From the NCBI RefSeq assembly GCF_004118265.1, contig NZ_SDHW01000002.1, forward strand, positions 310,001 to 374,000: a DNA stretch of 64,000 bases. Reading direction: 5' to 3'. The notes beneath the pieces are model-generated. The model was not told the DNA's origin. It ran no database searches and saw nothing but the letters and a program-made list of their open reading frames with translations. The position numbers and the translations under genes were made by a program. The number at the start of each line of letters is the position of its first letter. Position 1 is the stretch's first letter. Source of the stretch: Lacibacter luteus. Lineage in GTDB: Bacteria; Bacteroidota; Bacteroidia; Chitinophagales; Chitinophagaceae. This document shows, piece after piece, positions 1 through 9,035 of this stretch.

Positions 1-14
1 GCGGGGCTTTTTTG
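1..14 (+). terminator. Right half of a hairpin terminator cut by the window edge
   Basis: The window opens with GCGGGGC followed by a run of six T. This is the typical right arm and T-tract of a rho-independent terminator whose left arm lies outside the window. It probably ends a plus-strand gene upstream, or acts in both directions for the glycosyltransferase at 35. Only the right half is visible. Confidence 0.3.
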
Positions 15-34
15 TGAAGTCCGTTATTTAAATA

Positions 35-1369
35 CTAAGCTCTTACCTGTACCGATGTTATTGCTGCCCCAATTAACTCCTGCACATACTTTGCAGTAAG
101 TTCGTTGGGATTGTATTGTGCAAACTCCTCGCCTAATTGTTCAATATTCTGTTTGTACTCAGCATTACGCAACACTTCGTTTACGGCTTTGCGTAGCTGT
201 TCTGCTGTTGGTGTTTCTGTTTTTAAGTTTACACCGTATTTAAAATAACCGATGCGTGCACAAATTTCGTTCTTGCCTTCGTTTATTCCTGCAACTACCA
301 TTGGCAGCCGATGTTCAATGCCAAGCATTACACCACCATAACCACCATTGGTTATGTAAGCATCGGCATAAGGCATTACATCATCAAACGAAATAAAATC
401 TTCGATAATAATATTTTGTTGCGGGTATTGTTTACGCAGCTGTTCGGTTTGCGAACCACCTGTTGTACAAATCACCAACACATCGCTGTTTTTAAATGCT
501 TCCAATGCAGGCACCAACAGTTTGTTTACATCACGTTCTACCGTGCCTTGTGTAAGCACAACAACTTTTTCGTACTTGCTCAACCGGGCATCGTACCACT
601 GGCTGTTGTTAGCAGTGCTGCTTCTGTAAGGCAATAGCGAACCAATATAACGCACCCGCTCACTTAAATCGCTGCGCCTGTATTCGAAGCCCGGTGTACC
701 GCTTTGCAACAGGTAATCCGATTTCACCGCCATAATATCGAAAATGAATTCGCCTTTTGTTTTTACAGCATACTGTTTAAAAAGCTTGTGTGCAAAGCTG
801 TTTACTTTGCCAAACAAAATTTTATGCGCTGCAAAACGCAATGCAGCCTGTTTCACTTTTCCAAATAAAGTATAAGACGGCTCCATACCTAAGCCGCTTG
901 GCGGAAGATCTTTTGATGTTTCGGTAAGCGGAAATACGCCAATTGAAATAACCGGCTTTTGCAAAAGATCTTTTACAAAGGGAATACCTGTAAATGCCAC
1001 ATCAGCAATCAACAGATCAAAGTCAAATTCTTTTTGAATGTTGCGGATGTCGGCATAATACTCTGGCCCACGACGAATGAAATAATGCTCCAGGTCGAAG
1101 TTGAGTTTTTTAATGGGGTTTTTGATCTTTGAACGTTCGGGAAACAGCTCATCAATTTTTTCTGCCGGAATATCTTTTGCCTGTACAAAATCGTAATGCG
1201 GTATCTGCATACGGTCGAGTTTCTTTTTGTACAGATTAGAAGTGTACCAGCGTACATCGTATCCGGTTTGCTGTAAATGTTTGGCCAATCCTGTTAAAGG
1301 ATTAAAGTGCCCGTCGCCCGGCACGCAGGCAAACAGAATTTTTTTTGCATGTGCTTGTTCGGTGTGCAT
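35..1369 (-). CDS. GT1-family glycosyltransferase (UGT/MGT type)
   Basis: Predicted cytoplasmic glycosyltransferase of 444 residues with the GT-B fold, moving a sugar from a nucleotide sugar to a small or lipid acceptor. The N-terminal part has ILFACVPGDGHFNP near residues 11-24, the loop that carries the catalytic His in GT1 enzymes. The C-terminal part has TNGGYGGVMLG followed by LPMVVAGINEGKNE, the nucleotide-sugar binding region equivalent to the HGG...E/DQ signature of UGT enzymes. Here Asn replaces the usual His of that signature. Length is normal for the family. No signal peptide is seen. It stands alone, divergent from the sensor gene at 1622, so the acceptor cannot be deduced. Family confident, substrate unknown. 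Confidence 0.85.
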   Translation of the reverse strand: MHTEQAHAKKILFACVPGDGHFNPLTGLAKHLQQTGYDVRWYTSNLYKKKLDRMQIPHYDFVQAKDIPAEKIDELFPERSKIKNPIKKLNFDLEHYFIRRGPEYYADIRNIQKEFDFDLLIADVAFTGIPFVKDLLQKPVISIGVFPLTETSKDLPPSGLGMEPSYTLFGKVKQAALRFAAHKILFGKVNSFAHKLFKQYAVKTKGEFIFDIMAVKSDYLLQSGTPGFEYRRSDLSERVRYIGSLLPYRSSTANNSQWYDARLSKYEKVVVLTQGTVERDVNKLLVPALEAFKNSDVLVICTTGGSQTEQLRKQYPQQNIIIEDFISFDDVMPYADAYITNGGYGGVMLGIEHRLPMVVAGINEGKNEICARIGYFKYGVNLKTETPTAEQLRKAVNEVLRNAEYKQNIEQLGEEFAQYNPNELTAKYVQELIGAAITSVQVRA

Positions 1370-1489
1370 ATAAATAAGGTTTAATGATTACACAAGAATA
1401 ACCTTACTCCATTGCACGAACAGCAGTAAAGCACATGAGTTGCTCTTTTTGTTGTATGATCTGTTGTAACAGCGCTTTTGCTAGCTGTA

Positions 1490-1558
1490 AGCATCTTCTT
1501 TTACCAGCCCTGTTTAACATCAACTGCAGAAAACAGGGAATGAACTGTGTAAGATGCT
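1490..1558. repeat. Nested inverted repeats in a divergent intergenic region
   Basis: Two perfect 8-bp inverted repeats are nested. The outer pair is AGCATCTT (1490-1497) with AAGATGCT (1551-1558). The inner pair is CCCTGTTT (1508-1515) with AAACAGGG (1531-1538). The structure lies between the divergent glycosyltransferase and sensor genes, just upstream of the promoter at 1570-1600. It could be a compound operator or fold as a hairpin in a leader of the minus-strand gene. No T-run follows, so a terminator is less likely. Confidence 0.45.
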
Positions 1559-1569
1559 GTATGAACGGG

Positions 1570-1600
1570 TTGACCTTAACGCAGCAATCAGTTATTTTTG
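1570..1600 (+). promoter_or_regulatory. Bacteroidota-type promoter of the propeller sensor gene
   Basis: TTG (1570-1572), 20 bases, then TATTTTTG (1593-1600), matching the phylum consensus TTG-N19..21-TAnnTTTG. A TTG codon that could start the reading frame (1598) lies inside the -7 box, so it cannot be in the transcript if this promoter is used. Confidence 0.65.
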
Positions 1601-1621
1601 ATAGAACCTAATTCAACGCTG

Positions 1622-4600
1622 TTGCTCAAGTATTTTTTACCGTCGCTTTTACTTTTTATAACAACAGAGGCTTTTGCACAAAAGCCGCTGCAGTTTTCGT
1701 TTACACACTATACAACAGAAACCGGTTTGCTATCGAACCAGGTAAACACTGTTGTGCAGGACGAGCAGGGCTATTTATGGATCGGTACAATTGATGGGCT
1801 GCAACGTTACGATGGTGTGCGGTACAAAGTGTTCAAGCATATTGAAGGCGACAGCAGCAGCATACCTGTAAGCCATGTGCAGCAACTCGTTATCGATTCT
1901 AAAAAAAGAATCTGGCTGTTGGCTGGCGATGGATCGGTTGGTATTTGGGATCATAAAAAACTAAAATTCAAACAAGCCGCCGTTCGCTACAAGCATCCAA
2001 ACATTCAATATGTATCAAAGAGTTTACGGGTTGATGAATTTGGCCATGTGTTCTACCACATGCCTTCAATTATTACTCTTACGTTTCACGAACGGCGCAA
2101 CGAATTTTCTGAGAAACATAATTTCTTTAAAACGAAACCGGGAACCATTATTGCCGAGTTTGTACAACAGCCCGGAACAAAACGTTACTGGATATCCATT
2201 CACGGCGGAGGTTTTGCAGTGTATAATGATGTTACAAAAACCATCAGCTATGCCGGACGAAACGTGGAAAAAATAAAAGCGATCGATTTTTACGAAGGCC
2301 CTATCCGTCCTTACAATATCTTTTTCGATAAACAAGACCGTGTGTGGTTTCAAAGCTGGGGCCCCGGCTATCCCGAACTGTTTGCTTATAATCTAAAGCA
2401 GGATCAACCCGTATTCGAAAAACTCAATTTTCATACAAAAGAACGTGGCTATTACGAAACAAGGCCTTTCTTTCTGCAAAGCAATGGCAGCGTTTGGATA
2501 AGCGGATTAAAAGTGCTTGCACGTTTTAATGAAACAACTAAACAGTTCGAGTTTGTATCAATGGGTGGCGATAACCGCCATGGTATCGATGCAAATTCAA
2601 TAACGGGCATGTATGAAGACAGAGAGCATAACAGCTGGATAGCAACAGGTAACAACGGTATTTACCGCTTTAACCCCGAAGAAGAGTATTTCAGCAACAT
2701 TAAACACACCAATCATGCATCGGGTAAAGATGGCGATGGTTCGGTAATGTCGGTAATGCCACTTAAAGATGGCTCTGTATTAATGGGTACCTGGAGCGAA
2801 GGCTTGTATCGTTACGATAAAAGCTGGAATCAGCTTCCGCTGAACTTGCAGGGCATCGACAATAACAATTACTACTCTGCATGGAGTATGTACGCATCTA
2901 AAGACAGTAATACAATCTGGCTTGGTTTACAGCCATCGGTTGGTAAAATTGATCAGAAGAATAATCGCTTTACTGTTTACTATCCTTCATCGCTTCCGCA
3001 AAAAACAGTGCGTTCCATTTCGGAAGATAAGTACGGCAATTTATGGATCGGTTTAAACGGAAGCGGTTTGTATAAATGGAATGCACAAAAAGGTAAAAAC
3101 GATTTTAATGCAGGTATTGAAAAAATAGCCTTTATCCCCGACCGTAACATCAACAAGATCATTAGCGACAACAAAGGCAATGTTTGGGTTGCCACTGCTA
3201 CTGATGGCGTTTTTGTTATTGACCCTGCAACAAACAGGCAACTGCTTTTATTCAACAACTCCGCAGCCGGTGCATACAAATTACCGGAAGAAGCTGTTTC
3301 GGGTGTTTTACAATACAACGATACAGCGATGCTTATTTCGCTGGGCAAGCGTATTGTGCTGTACAATACAGCAAAGAAAACATCAAGAGTTATTATTAAC
3401 CCTGCAAACACATCGGGCTATATTGCTTCAATGGAAAAAGATGCTGCAGGCTTTTTGTGGGTTACTACCACAAACGGCTTGTACCGGGTTGATCTTACAA
3501 CAAAAGTTGTGATACGGTTCGACAGGCTCGATGGTATGGATAACGAAAACTTTGTGCTGGCATCATCCTTCAGATTTAATGATGGCCGTTTATTTTTTGG
3601 TTCGCCCGGTAATGCTATTGTGTTTCAACCTTCGGCAATCCGTTTATCAGAACCCGTACTTCCTGCTGTAATTATAAACGAGTTTAAAGTGCTTAACCGT
3701 CCATTGCTTGTTGATTCGTTATTGCAGCAGCCGCAAATTGTTTTACAACATCAGCAAAACTCAATTGAAATTGCTTTTGCTACCATGAACTTTGTTAACC
3801 CCTATCTTATCCGCTACAAAATGGAAGCACTGGATAAAGAGTGGCGATTAGCTGAGCGTGACTTTACAGCTGTTTATTCTTACTTACCTCCCGGCACATA
3901 TCATTTTTTAGTAAAAGCAGAAGATCCGGGTATGAAGTCGGGACCGGTTACCATGCTTACTATTGTAATAAAACCTCCGTTCTGGAAAAGCTGGTGGTTT
4001 TATGGTTTGCTGGTGTTACTTGCTGCAGGGCTTTTGTACTGGATAGATAAAGAACGTATGAAACGGAAAGAAGTGCTGTTACAAATGCGTACGTCTATAG
4101 CAAACAATTTACACGAAGAAGTAAATACGGCACTGAACAATATTAACATGCTTAGCGAAATGGCCCGTATTAAGGCCGATAAGGATGCAGAAAAATCGAA
4201 AGAGTTTATTGAGCAGATCCACAGCAAAAGCCATAACATGATTATTGCTATGGATGATATGCTGTGGAGTATTGATCCCGAAAACGACAGCATGGAAAAA
4301 ACCGTGCTGCGGTTAAACGAATACATTGCTGCACAAAACAACCGCAACATTAGCCAATACGAATTACAGGTAGATGAGCGGATTCTTAAACTGAAACTGA
4401 ATATGCAGCTGCGGCACGAAACATTTCTGCTGTTTAAAGAAACCATTATTGCACTTATAAAAGCAAGCGTTCAGCAATGCCGCATTTATATTGGCCTGGA
4501 AAAGGGAAATCTTGTTTATACCGCCGAGTTTAGTAACGAAGGGGGCAATATGCAGCAGCTTACCAATGTACTCCACAGCAATGAAATGACCAGGAGACAG

Positions 4601-4690
4601 AATTCATTAAAAGCAGTTGTTGATACAAATTTTCATAAAAGCCATTCTATACTAACCTTAAAAATTCCGGTTGACAGACCGGAGCAATAG
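1622..4690 (+). CDS. Propeller (Reg_prop/Y_Y_Y) sensor with a degenerate histidine-kinase module
   Basis: Large sensor of the hybrid-sensor-like class. A signal peptide ends at EAFAQ. It is followed by a periplasmic beta-propeller with Reg_prop blades (LWIGTIDGLQRYDG, LWIGLNGSGLYKW, LWVTTTNGLYRVD), a Y_Y_Y domain (YLPPGTYHFLVKAED) and one membrane helix near residues 788-808. A cytoplasmic DHp-like helix follows with LHEEVN near residue 830. The ATPase region is poor: the N-box position reads LLFKETIIALIKASV instead of E..NN..KH, and the G1 box reads SNEGGN instead of DNGxG. I chose the TTG at 1622 because the upstream TTG (1598) overlaps the -7 promoter box; no ATG is available before the signal peptide. 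The LytS/LytTR genes downstream suggest it feeds the same regulator. It may be a pseudokinase that senses but does not phosphorylate. Confidence 0.85.
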   Translation: MLKYFLPSLLLFITTEAFAQKPLQFSFTHYTTETGLLSNQVNTVVQDEQGYLWIGTIDGLQRYDGVRYKVFKHIEGDSSSIPVSHVQQLVIDSKKRIWLLAGDGSVGIWDHKKLKFKQAAVRYKHPNIQYVSKSLRVDEFGHVFYHMPSIITLTFHERRNEFSEKHNFFKTKPGTIIAEFVQQPGTKRYWISIHGGGFAVYNDVTKTISYAGRNVEKIKAIDFYEGPIRPYNIFFDKQDRVWFQSWGPGYPELFAYNLKQDQPVFEKLNFHTKERGYYETRPFFLQSNGSVWISGLKVLARFNETTKQFEFVSMGGDNRHGIDANSITGMYEDREHNSWIATGNNGIYRFNPEEEYFSNIKHTNHASGKDGDGSVMSVMPLKDGSVLMGTWSEGLYRYDKSWNQLPLNLQGIDNNNYYSAWSMYASKDSNTIWLGLQPSVGKIDQKNNRFTVYYPSSLPQKTVRSISEDKYGNLWIGLNGSGLYKWNAQKGKNDFNAGIEKIAFIPDRNINKIISDNKGNVWVATATDGVFVIDPATNRQLLLFNNSAAGAYKLPEEAVSGVLQYNDTAMLISLGKRIVLYNTAKKTSRVIINPANTSGYIASMEKDAAGFLWVTTTNGLYRVDLTTKVVIRFDRLDGMDNENFVLASSFRFNDGRLFFGSPGNAIVFQPSAIRLSEPVLPAVIINEFKVLNRPLLVDSLLQQPQIVLQHQQNSIEIAFATMNFVNPYLIRYKMEALDKEWRLAERDFTAVYSYLPPGTYHFLVKAEDPGMKSGPVTMLTIVIKPPFWKSWWFYGLLVLLAAGLLYWIDKERMKRKEVLLQMRTSIANNLHEEVNTALNNINMLSEMARIKADKDAEKSKEFIEQIHSKSHNMIIAMDDMLWSIDPENDSMEKTVLRLNEYIAAQNNRNISQYELQVDERILKLKLNMQLRHETFLLFKETIIALIKASVQQCRIYIGLEKGNLVYTAEFSNEGGNMQQLTNVLHSNEMTRRQNSLKAVVDTNFHKSHSILTLKIPVDRPEQ

Positions 4691-4899
4691 CGGCAGTTCA
4701 TACAGGTATTCGTTCAATTCATAACGGATTACCAGCCTGCAATAGCTGCATTTTTGGACTTTTGTATTGCTGTTAAAACAAAAAAGAACAATAGCAAACT
4801 GTTTGCAGGCAGTTCAATTAACAACAATGTATACCGCTGCCGTTGCAGGTTGTGTACACGCTGTAAAAAAGGGAAAACGTATTTAATTTGTGAAGGAAG

Positions 4900-5955
4900 A
4901 TGCAGTTTAGCTTACCGAAATATACCAGTAAAGATTATATGGTACTCGCCGTGGTGATTGTACCAATCAGTCTTTTTATAAATACAATCGTGTTTCAGTA
5001 TGCCCTGCTCAGCAGTTTGTTGTATTTCCTTGTTACAACCGTTTCTACTATGATCGGTTTTTCGCTCTTCTTTGTTATTTGTGGTGCAGTAGCAGTACTT
5101 CTGAAAAAACGTTTTCCTGCAGAAGAACAGTTGAGCACAAGGCTGTCGTTAATGATCTCTGCGTTTCTCTTAATGTCGGGCCTGTTTCTTTTTCTGCTCT
5201 TTACTATTTATGCTGCCATACCTTTTTACCGTTACAGTTTTAACGAAAACACTTTTGTATGGGCTTATTTTTCGCTGGGCATCGGTAATATCTTTCTTAC
5301 GTTTTTACACGAAGGCATACACCGTTACGAAAACTGGACAAAAAGTATTGATGAAACCAATAAGCTTCGTGCCACTTATCAACGCAGCCGTTTGCAAGGC
5401 TTACGCAGCCAGGTAAATCCGCACTTTTTATTCAACAGCCTTAACTCGCTCTCCAGTTTAATAAGCGAAGAAGGCGATGAGGCAGAAAAATTTTTAGATG
5501 AAATGAGTAAAGTGTACCGGTATATGCTCCGCAGCGAATCGGACACGATGGTAACGCTGAACGAAGAGCTGAAATTTTTAGATGCTTATTATTTTTTACT
5601 ATCAACAAGATATGGCAGCGGATTACAAATAACCACGCAAATACAGGAAACACACCGTAAGCTGTTGTTGCCTCCGCTTTCGTTACAGATAATTCTCGAA
5701 AATATTATTACCCAAAACAGCATCAGCAAAACAAGTCCGTTACGCATTAGTATTACAGCAATGGAAGGCAGCCTGTTTATTCTCAACAATGTGCAGGCAA
5801 AAACCATTAAAGACGATTTTGATTCGGATGCCGGTATCGACAACCTGTTAAGCAAATACCGTTTACTGAATCACCAGGCACTGGTAACCGAGAAAGCAAC
5901 CGAACGTATTATACGCCTGCCATTACTGCAACAACAAGAGGAGGTGCCGGTATGA
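4900..5955 (+). CDS. LytS/YehU-type sensor histidine kinase, first of a tandem pair
   Basis: Membrane histidine kinase of the His_kinase (LytS/YehU) family, 351 residues. About four hydrophobic segments occupy residues 13-137. They are followed by the family signature RSQVNPHFLFNSLNSLSSLI with the phospho-acceptor His at 175. A C-terminal ATPase part reads LPPLSLQIILENIITQNSISK, where the usual His of the ENxxKHN N-box is Gln, and the glycine motif is only GIDNL. No extracellular sensor domain is visible. It overlaps the next kinase by 4 bases and sits in one operon with the LytTR regulator at 7057. Kinase activity is plausible but the N-box change leaves doubt; it may work as a heterodimer with the second kinase. 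Confidence 0.85.
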   Translation: MQFSLPKYTSKDYMVLAVVIVPISLFINTIVFQYALLSSLLYFLVTTVSTMIGFSLFFVICGAVAVLLKKRFPAEEQLSTRLSLMISAFLLMSGLFLFLLFTIYAAIPFYRYSFNENTFVWAYFSLGIGNIFLTFLHEGIHRYENWTKSIDETNKLRATYQRSRLQGLRSQVNPHFLFNSLNSLSSLISEEGDEAEKFLDEMSKVYRYMLRSESDTMVTLNEELKFLDAYYFLLSTRYGSGLQITTQIQETHRKLLLPPLSLQIILENIITQNSISKTSPLRISITAMEGSLFILNNVQAKTIKDDFDSDAGIDNLLSKYRLLNHQALVTEKATERIIRLPLLQQQEEVPV

Positions 5956-7046
5956 AACTGATAAAACCTCCAAAGCTTGAGCTTTACTCCTTTTTGTTTT
6001 CAATGCCGCTTATTGATGTGGCGTTGAATGTTGTTTTGTACAAACACCGCATCTGGAGCGAGGGATCTATTTGGCTGATCTCCTTTCCGCTGATGTTTTT
6101 ATTTGGCACTATCAGCTGGTTTCTGCACATACAATATGAGCATTGGGTTGAAACAAAATTTCCTGAACTCAACCAAACAAAGCAACGCATTGCATTAAAA
6201 GCAGCAGCATTTCTGTTTATTATGCAGCCTTCAATATTGGTCATTTTTTATTTATACGATCATTACCAGATACTGGGTTACAGCATTGAAAGAAATGATT
6301 TGCTGAAAGGGATGATCATTGGCTTCTCTGTAAATCTTGTTTTTGAAACCCTGTACGAAGGCGATTATGCATTAACCAAGTACAAAGAAAGCTATGCCGA
6401 AAAAGAAACCCTGCAGGAACTGTCGTTACAAACAGAATTTGATGCATTAAAAAACCAGGTGAACCCGCATTTCCTGTTCAACTGTTTTAATACACTCTCA
6501 TCGTTGATTGCTGTAGACAGGCAACGGGCCGAAGAGTTTTTAAACGAGCTGAGCATTGTGTACCGTTACCTTTTGCGCAACAACGAAGAAGGGCTGAGTA
6601 CTTTGGCCAACGAAATTAATTTCATAAAATCGTACTACCGTTTACTGCAAACAAGACACGGCGAAGCCGTCGAAATTCATATTGAAATTGATAAACGTTA
6701 CGAACCTTACCTGTTACCCTCGCTTACGCTGCAACTGTTGGTAGAAAACGTGGTGAAGCACAATGCACTTTCGAAAAACAAACCACTGGTGATAGATATA
6801 TTTACAATGGCAGGTAATAAACTTGTAGTTAATAACAACCTGCAGCGAAGAACTGTAAAAGCGCCCAGTAATAATGTGGGACTTGAAAATATTAAAACCA
6901 AATACAGTTTACTAAAGCAGCAAGGATTTCAGGTAATGGAAAACGAAAAAAACTTTACGGTTGTGTTACCGTTGATCTGGAAACCTGTTGACAGCGAAAG
7001 TGAACGTATTAAAAAAGAAAAGCTGTTTATTAACAATAACCATTAA
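5952..7046 (+). CDS. LytS/YehU-type sensor histidine kinase, second of a tandem pair
   Basis: Paralogue of the preceding gene, 364 residues, starting inside its last codons (ATGA overlap). Hydrophobic segments lie at about 12-30, 41-60, 85-101 and 119-135. The signature KNQVNPHFLFNCFNTLSSLI has the phospho-acceptor His at 173. The ATPase part is better conserved than in its neighbour: LPSLTLQLLVENVVKHNALSK keeps the N-box, and NNVGLENIKTKY is the glycine motif. It should phosphorylate the LytTR regulator 10 bases downstream. Input signal is unknown. Translational coupling suggests equal amounts of both kinases. Confidence 0.88.
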   Translation: MKLIKPPKLELYSFLFSMPLIDVALNVVLYKHRIWSEGSIWLISFPLMFLFGTISWFLHIQYEHWVETKFPELNQTKQRIALKAAAFLFIMQPSILVIFYLYDHYQILGYSIERNDLLKGMIIGFSVNLVFETLYEGDYALTKYKESYAEKETLQELSLQTEFDALKNQVNPHFLFNCFNTLSSLIAVDRQRAEEFLNELSIVYRYLLRNNEEGLSTLANEINFIKSYYRLLQTRHGEAVEIHIEIDKRYEPYLLPSLTLQLLVENVVKHNALSKNKPLVIDIFTMAGNKLVVNNNLQRRTVKAPSNNVGLENIKTKYSLLKQQGFQVMENEKNFTVVLPLIWKPVDSESERIKKEKLFINNNH

Positions 7047-7056
7047 ACACTGTTGT

Positions 7057-7821
7057 ATGAATATTTTAATTGTTGAAGACGAAGAACTGGCTGTAAAAAA
7101 ATTACAGAAAACATTGGCGGCTGTAGACGATACTGCTGTTGTGCTTGCATCAACCGATAGTATTAAAAGTACAGTTGAGTGGTTGAATGAGAATCCGCAG
7201 CCCGATCTTATACTGATGGATATTGAACTGGCCGATGGCCAGAGCTTTGAAATATTTAACCTGGTTGATGTAAAAAGCCCGGTAATCTTTACCACTTCGT
7301 ACGATGAATATGCATTAAAAGCTTTTAAAGTAAACAGTGTAGATTATTTGCTGAAGCCAATTCAGAAGGAGGAGCTGGCTGCCGCATTAACCAAGTACAA
7401 AAAATTACAGAGTAATGCCAAGCCCGACTTAAGCCTTGATAACCTTGTAAAAGAACTGCAGCAGAAACTGCAACCCAAAGAATACCGTAAACGCTTTTTG
7501 GTAAAGCACGGGCAAAAGTTGGTAAGTGTGGAAGTAGAAGACATTGCTTATTTCTACAGCGATGGCCGCTTGAACTTTTTTAAAACAAAAGACAATAAAA
7601 AATTTGTGGTTGATTATACTATGGATGAGTTGGAAGACATGCTCGACCCGGCACAATACTTCCGCATCAGCCGTTCGTTTTATGTATCGGTAACCAGCAT
7701 CGATAAAATTGATGATTATTTTGGCAACCGTCTTGTTCTTGGTCTTATACCAGAAGTAGATAAAGAGGCACTCGTAAGCAGAGAAAAAGTTACAGACTTT
7801 AAAAAGTGGATGGGCAAATAA
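7057..7821 (+). CDS. LytTR-family response regulator
   Basis: Two-component response regulator of 254 residues. The receiver domain (about 1-120) has the acidic cluster VEDEE, phospho-acceptor Asp55 in LILMDIELADG, the switch Thr/Ser in VIFTTSYDEYALKAF and the invariant Lys in YLLKPIQ. A LytTR DNA-binding domain (about 150-254) follows, with KRFLVKHGQKLVSV, DIAYFYSDGRLNF and YFRISRSFYV. I chose the ATG at 7057 because MNILIVEDEE is the canonical receiver start; an earlier in-frame ATG (6988) lies inside the preceding kinase gene. It is the output of the kinase pair and is followed by a strong terminator. Confidence 0.93.
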   Translation: MNILIVEDEELAVKKLQKTLAAVDDTAVVLASTDSIKSTVEWLNENPQPDLILMDIELADGQSFEIFNLVDVKSPVIFTTSYDEYALKAFKVNSVDYLLKPIQKEELAAALTKYKKLQSNAKPDLSLDNLVKELQQKLQPKEYRKRFLVKHGQKLVSVEVEDIAYFYSDGRLNFFKTKDNKKFVVDYTMDELEDMLDPAQYFRISRSFYVSVTSIDKIDDYFGNRLVLGLIPEVDKEALVSREKVTDFKKWMGK

Positions 7822-7840
7822 ATCAGCTCACCTGTTTATC

Positions 7841-7867
7841 AAAGCTCCGCCATGTGCGGAGCTTTTT
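7841..7867 (+). terminator. Terminator of the LytS/LytTR operon
   Basis: AAAGCTCCGC, a 5-base loop, GCGGAGCTTT and a T-run: a strong rho-independent hairpin 20 bases after the regulator stop codon. Confidence 0.85.
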
Positions 7868-7977
7868 ATTTTGGTACAGTTCATCCCTTCTTTCTTTCAG
7901 TTCAGGCATATTGCTGAAAATTTATTTCAACTGCGCATTCATTTTTGCAGTTATTAATAAAACAAAACCCTTTCATC

Positions 7978-8826
7978 ATGCTAAAACATCTTTTCCGCAA
8001 CAAACGCAAAGCCCAATTTTCTGCAGCAACAGGTTTGGCAGTTTGCAGCTTTGCAGTATTCTTTCTTTATTCGTTTACAACCAAACAACTTGCTGCCGAT
8101 TTTCTGCAACAGCTCGGCATTACCAAAGCAACAGCCAACGAAAAAATAGGCAGCGGTTTCTTAGGAGGCGCCTTCGATGCCTACGGTATTAAAAACTTAA
8201 AAAATATTCCTGCAACAGCAAGGGTTTCGCTTACCAAAGAAATTGCAGCATACAGTAAACAATATGTACAAACAGCTGCTTACCTGAAAGAGTACAATGA
8301 GCTGCGTAACAATCACAAACCCGAGTTCAAGCCATTACAAACACCGGAAGAAATGCAGCAACAGTTCATTGCGCAATACAAAAAAAGTGTTGCTGATATG
8401 GAGCAAACAGTTAAAACCGCCGACGCAACAATGAAGCCGATATTTGAAAAAATGCTGGCCGATGCTAAAAAGCAACTGAAAGAAGCTGAAGATCCCAACA
8501 ATAAATCATTAGTGAACTATCGTAAAAATTATGAAGCAGCTGCACAGCAAAACAAAGCCGGTTACGAACAACAGATTGCACGTTGGGAGCAGCAGTATCC
8601 ATCCAATCATTTACTGTACGTTAAAAAGCGTTTACAAACTTTTCTTGCAGAAACAGCAGATGTTGATTTTGATGCAGAAACTATTGAGAAAAATGGAAAA
8701 AAATATTTTGTGAACCGTGCATACGAAAGCAAAGGCTCGCATTGGAAAATGGCCTATCGTGCAGGTAAAGATGTGGTAACAACAGCAAGAACATTTGTTG
8801 AAGCATGGCTGAAAGAAATTAACTGA
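7978..8826 (+). CDS. Conserved hypothetical protein with N-terminal membrane anchor
   Basis: A 282-residue protein that I cannot assign to a function. A basic start (MLKHLFRNKRK) precedes one membrane helix at about 15-31. The rest is predicted periplasmic, with a Gly-rich stretch (KIGSGFLGGAFDAYGIKNL) and a long Lys/Glu/Gln/Ala-rich helical part (about 120-215), perhaps a coiled coil. I chose the ATG at 7978 because it gives a normal n-region; an earlier ATG at 7945 would add an odd extension. Single gene with its own terminator. Confidence 0.7.
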   Translation: MLKHLFRNKRKAQFSAATGLAVCSFAVFFLYSFTTKQLAADFLQQLGITKATANEKIGSGFLGGAFDAYGIKNLKNIPATARVSLTKEIAAYSKQYVQTAAYLKEYNELRNNHKPEFKPLQTPEEMQQQFIAQYKKSVADMEQTVKTADATMKPIFEKMLADAKKQLKEAEDPNNKSLVNYRKNYEAAAQQNKAGYEQQIARWEQQYPSNHLLYVKKRLQTFLAETADVDFDAETIEKNGKKYFVNRAYESKGSHWKMAYRAGKDVVTTARTFVEAWLKEIN

Positions 8827-8848
8827 TCTGCAAACTGTTTTTATTTAC

Positions 8849-8876
8849 AAAAGCCTGTTTGAATAAACAGGCTTTT
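8849..8876 (+). terminator. Hairpin terminator
   Basis: AAAAGCCTGTTT, loop GAAT, AAACAGGCTTTT: perfect 12-bp stem ending in T residues, 22 bases after the stop of the gene at 7978. Confidence 0.85.
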
Positions 8877-9035
8877 CTTATGCGCTTTATACAGTTGCTA
8901 CATTTCATACATGCAAATAAGCAATTGAAACATTACAGTCTTTTTCTCCGCCTGTATCTGCAACATCTTTGCACTGTTAATTCACTACACTGTAAAAAAC
9001 AACCAGTGTTTTCATCATCATTAAACCTTTCATCA

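Noticed and set aside
4754-4957. Possible 67-residue gene before the first LytS kinase
   Set aside because: Lys/Arg/Cys-rich composition without motif, overlaps the kinase start; looks like translated intergenic DNA.
8859-9035. N-terminal extension of the His-rich lipoprotein
   Set aside because: It begins inside the preceding terminator hairpin and lacks signal-peptide character; the lipoprotein start at 9036 is clear.
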